Source: JAOUEA01 sp963810915
GTDB lineage: Bacteria > Actinomycetota > UBA4738 > HRBIN12
NCBI GenBank assembly: GCA_963810915.1
Contig: CAWEPH010000005.1
Coordinates: 248,001-312,000, forward strand
Direction of reading: 5' to 3'
DNA: 64,000 nucleotides
Shown here one piece after another: positions 63,699-64,000 of this stretch; positions within the stretch are counted from its first letter, which is position 1; each line of letters starts with the position of its first letter. The position numbers and the translations under genes were made by a program. The notes beneath the pieces were generated by a model. That model ran no database searches and was not told the DNA's origin. It saw only the letters and a program-made list of their open reading frames with translations.

Positions 63699-64000
63699 GG
63701 TTGCTCGGTCTCGCGGAGGAACGCCAGGACGGCCATCACCCGTCGATGGACGTCGGGCTCCTCCGTGAGGTCGAGCTTGTGGAAGAGCGCGTTGATGTGC
63801 TTCTCGACGGCGCGCTCCGTGAGGAAGAGCGACTTGGCGATGGCCGCGTTGTTCTCGCCCTGGGCCATGTGCGAGAGGACCTCTCGCTCCCGGTCGGTGA
63901 GCGAGGCGAGCGGGGAGTGCGCCATCCGATCCTTGGCGGCCACGAGCTCCTCGACGACCTTGGGGTCGAGCACGCTCCCCCCGCGGCTGACCTCCTCGAG
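63695..64000 (-). CDS. LuxR/NarL-type response regulator (C-terminal part, cut by window edge)
   Basis: The last ~101 residues are present: LDPKVVEELVAAKDRM, then the HTH SLTDREREVLSHMAQGENNAAIAKSLFLTERAVEKHINALFHKLDL and a tail on RRVMAVLAFLRE. LDPKVVEEL before the HTH is the usual end of a NarL receiver linker, so the receiver lies beyond the right edge. Target genes unknown. Confidence 0.88.
   Translation of the reverse strand, partial: LEEVSRGGSVLDPKVVEELVAAKDRMAHSPLASLTDREREVLSHMAQGENNAAIAKSLFLTERAVEKHINALFHKLDLTEEPDVHRRVMAVLAFLRETEQP

Noticed and set aside
1..64000. tRNA, rRNA, CRISPR arrays, insertion sequences, integrases or attachment sites
   Set aside because: None seen on either strand; no regular spaced repeats and no transposase or recombinase motifs.

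Overview
This is a very GC-rich, gene-dense bacterial chromosomal window. The block topA, MFS-thymidylate kinase fusion, holB (53.9-59.7 kb) is an actinobacterial arrangement. ZAS anti-sigma factor, TrkA pair beside a KimA-like permease, basic TopA tail and leaderless-looking promoters agree with Actinomycetota. No rRNA or marker gene fixes the lineage, so an uncultured or deep-branching actinobacterium is only a working guess. I see no tRNA, rRNA, CRISPR, phage or insertion sequence.

Layout. 0-13.5 kb: cut serine hydrolase, lipoprotein, flavin-dependent monooxygenase, an ArsR-headed operon on the minus strand (ArsR, FAD-linked oxidoreductase, two SRPBCC proteins, alpha/beta hydrolase, DUF), PAP2 phosphatase, acyl-CoA synthetase, a secreted three-repeat protein, and a second ArsR-SRPBCC-VOC operon. 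13.6-24.9 kb: alkaline-phosphatase-superfamily enzyme, a YrdB-RidA fusion, a 41-residue peptide sharing the enzyme's C-terminal tail, an ECF sigma/anti-sigma pair, an autoregulated TetR with its FAD monooxygenase, and a NarL-type two-component system followed by two tandem paralogous secreted proteins that each have a GGGAC-N4-GTCCC box upstream. 25-37.5 kb: flippase, acetyltransferase, MrfA-like helicase, cation exchanger, LCP protein, DUF2254 protein, H+-pyrophosphatase, OB-fold protein.

37.5-52.5 kb is a potassium island: KdpE and a KdpD-type kinase lacking the usual N-terminal half, then a 28-residue membrane peptide, kdpF, kdpA, kdpB, kdpC and a 110-residue unknown, then the missing KdpD N-terminal half as its own gene, two TrkA/RCK proteins, a KimA-like K+ permease with USP-like C-terminal domains, and a second KdpD/KdpE-like pair. 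52.5-64 kb holds a GNAT enzyme, DedA, topA, MFS-tmk, holB, a lone receiver, an M36 metallopeptidase, UspA and the end of a LuxR-type regulator.

Reading frames are broken by about nineteen single-base indels, nearly all +1 insertions, including in essential topA; nine lie in kdpABC. Removing them restores normal protein lengths (KdpA 556, KdpB 691, KdpC 193 residues) with catalytic motifs intact, so consensus errors from an insertion-prone long-read assembly are the likeliest cause. I annotate whole genes across the breaks; kdpA and kdpB are typed pseudogene only because each is broken several times.
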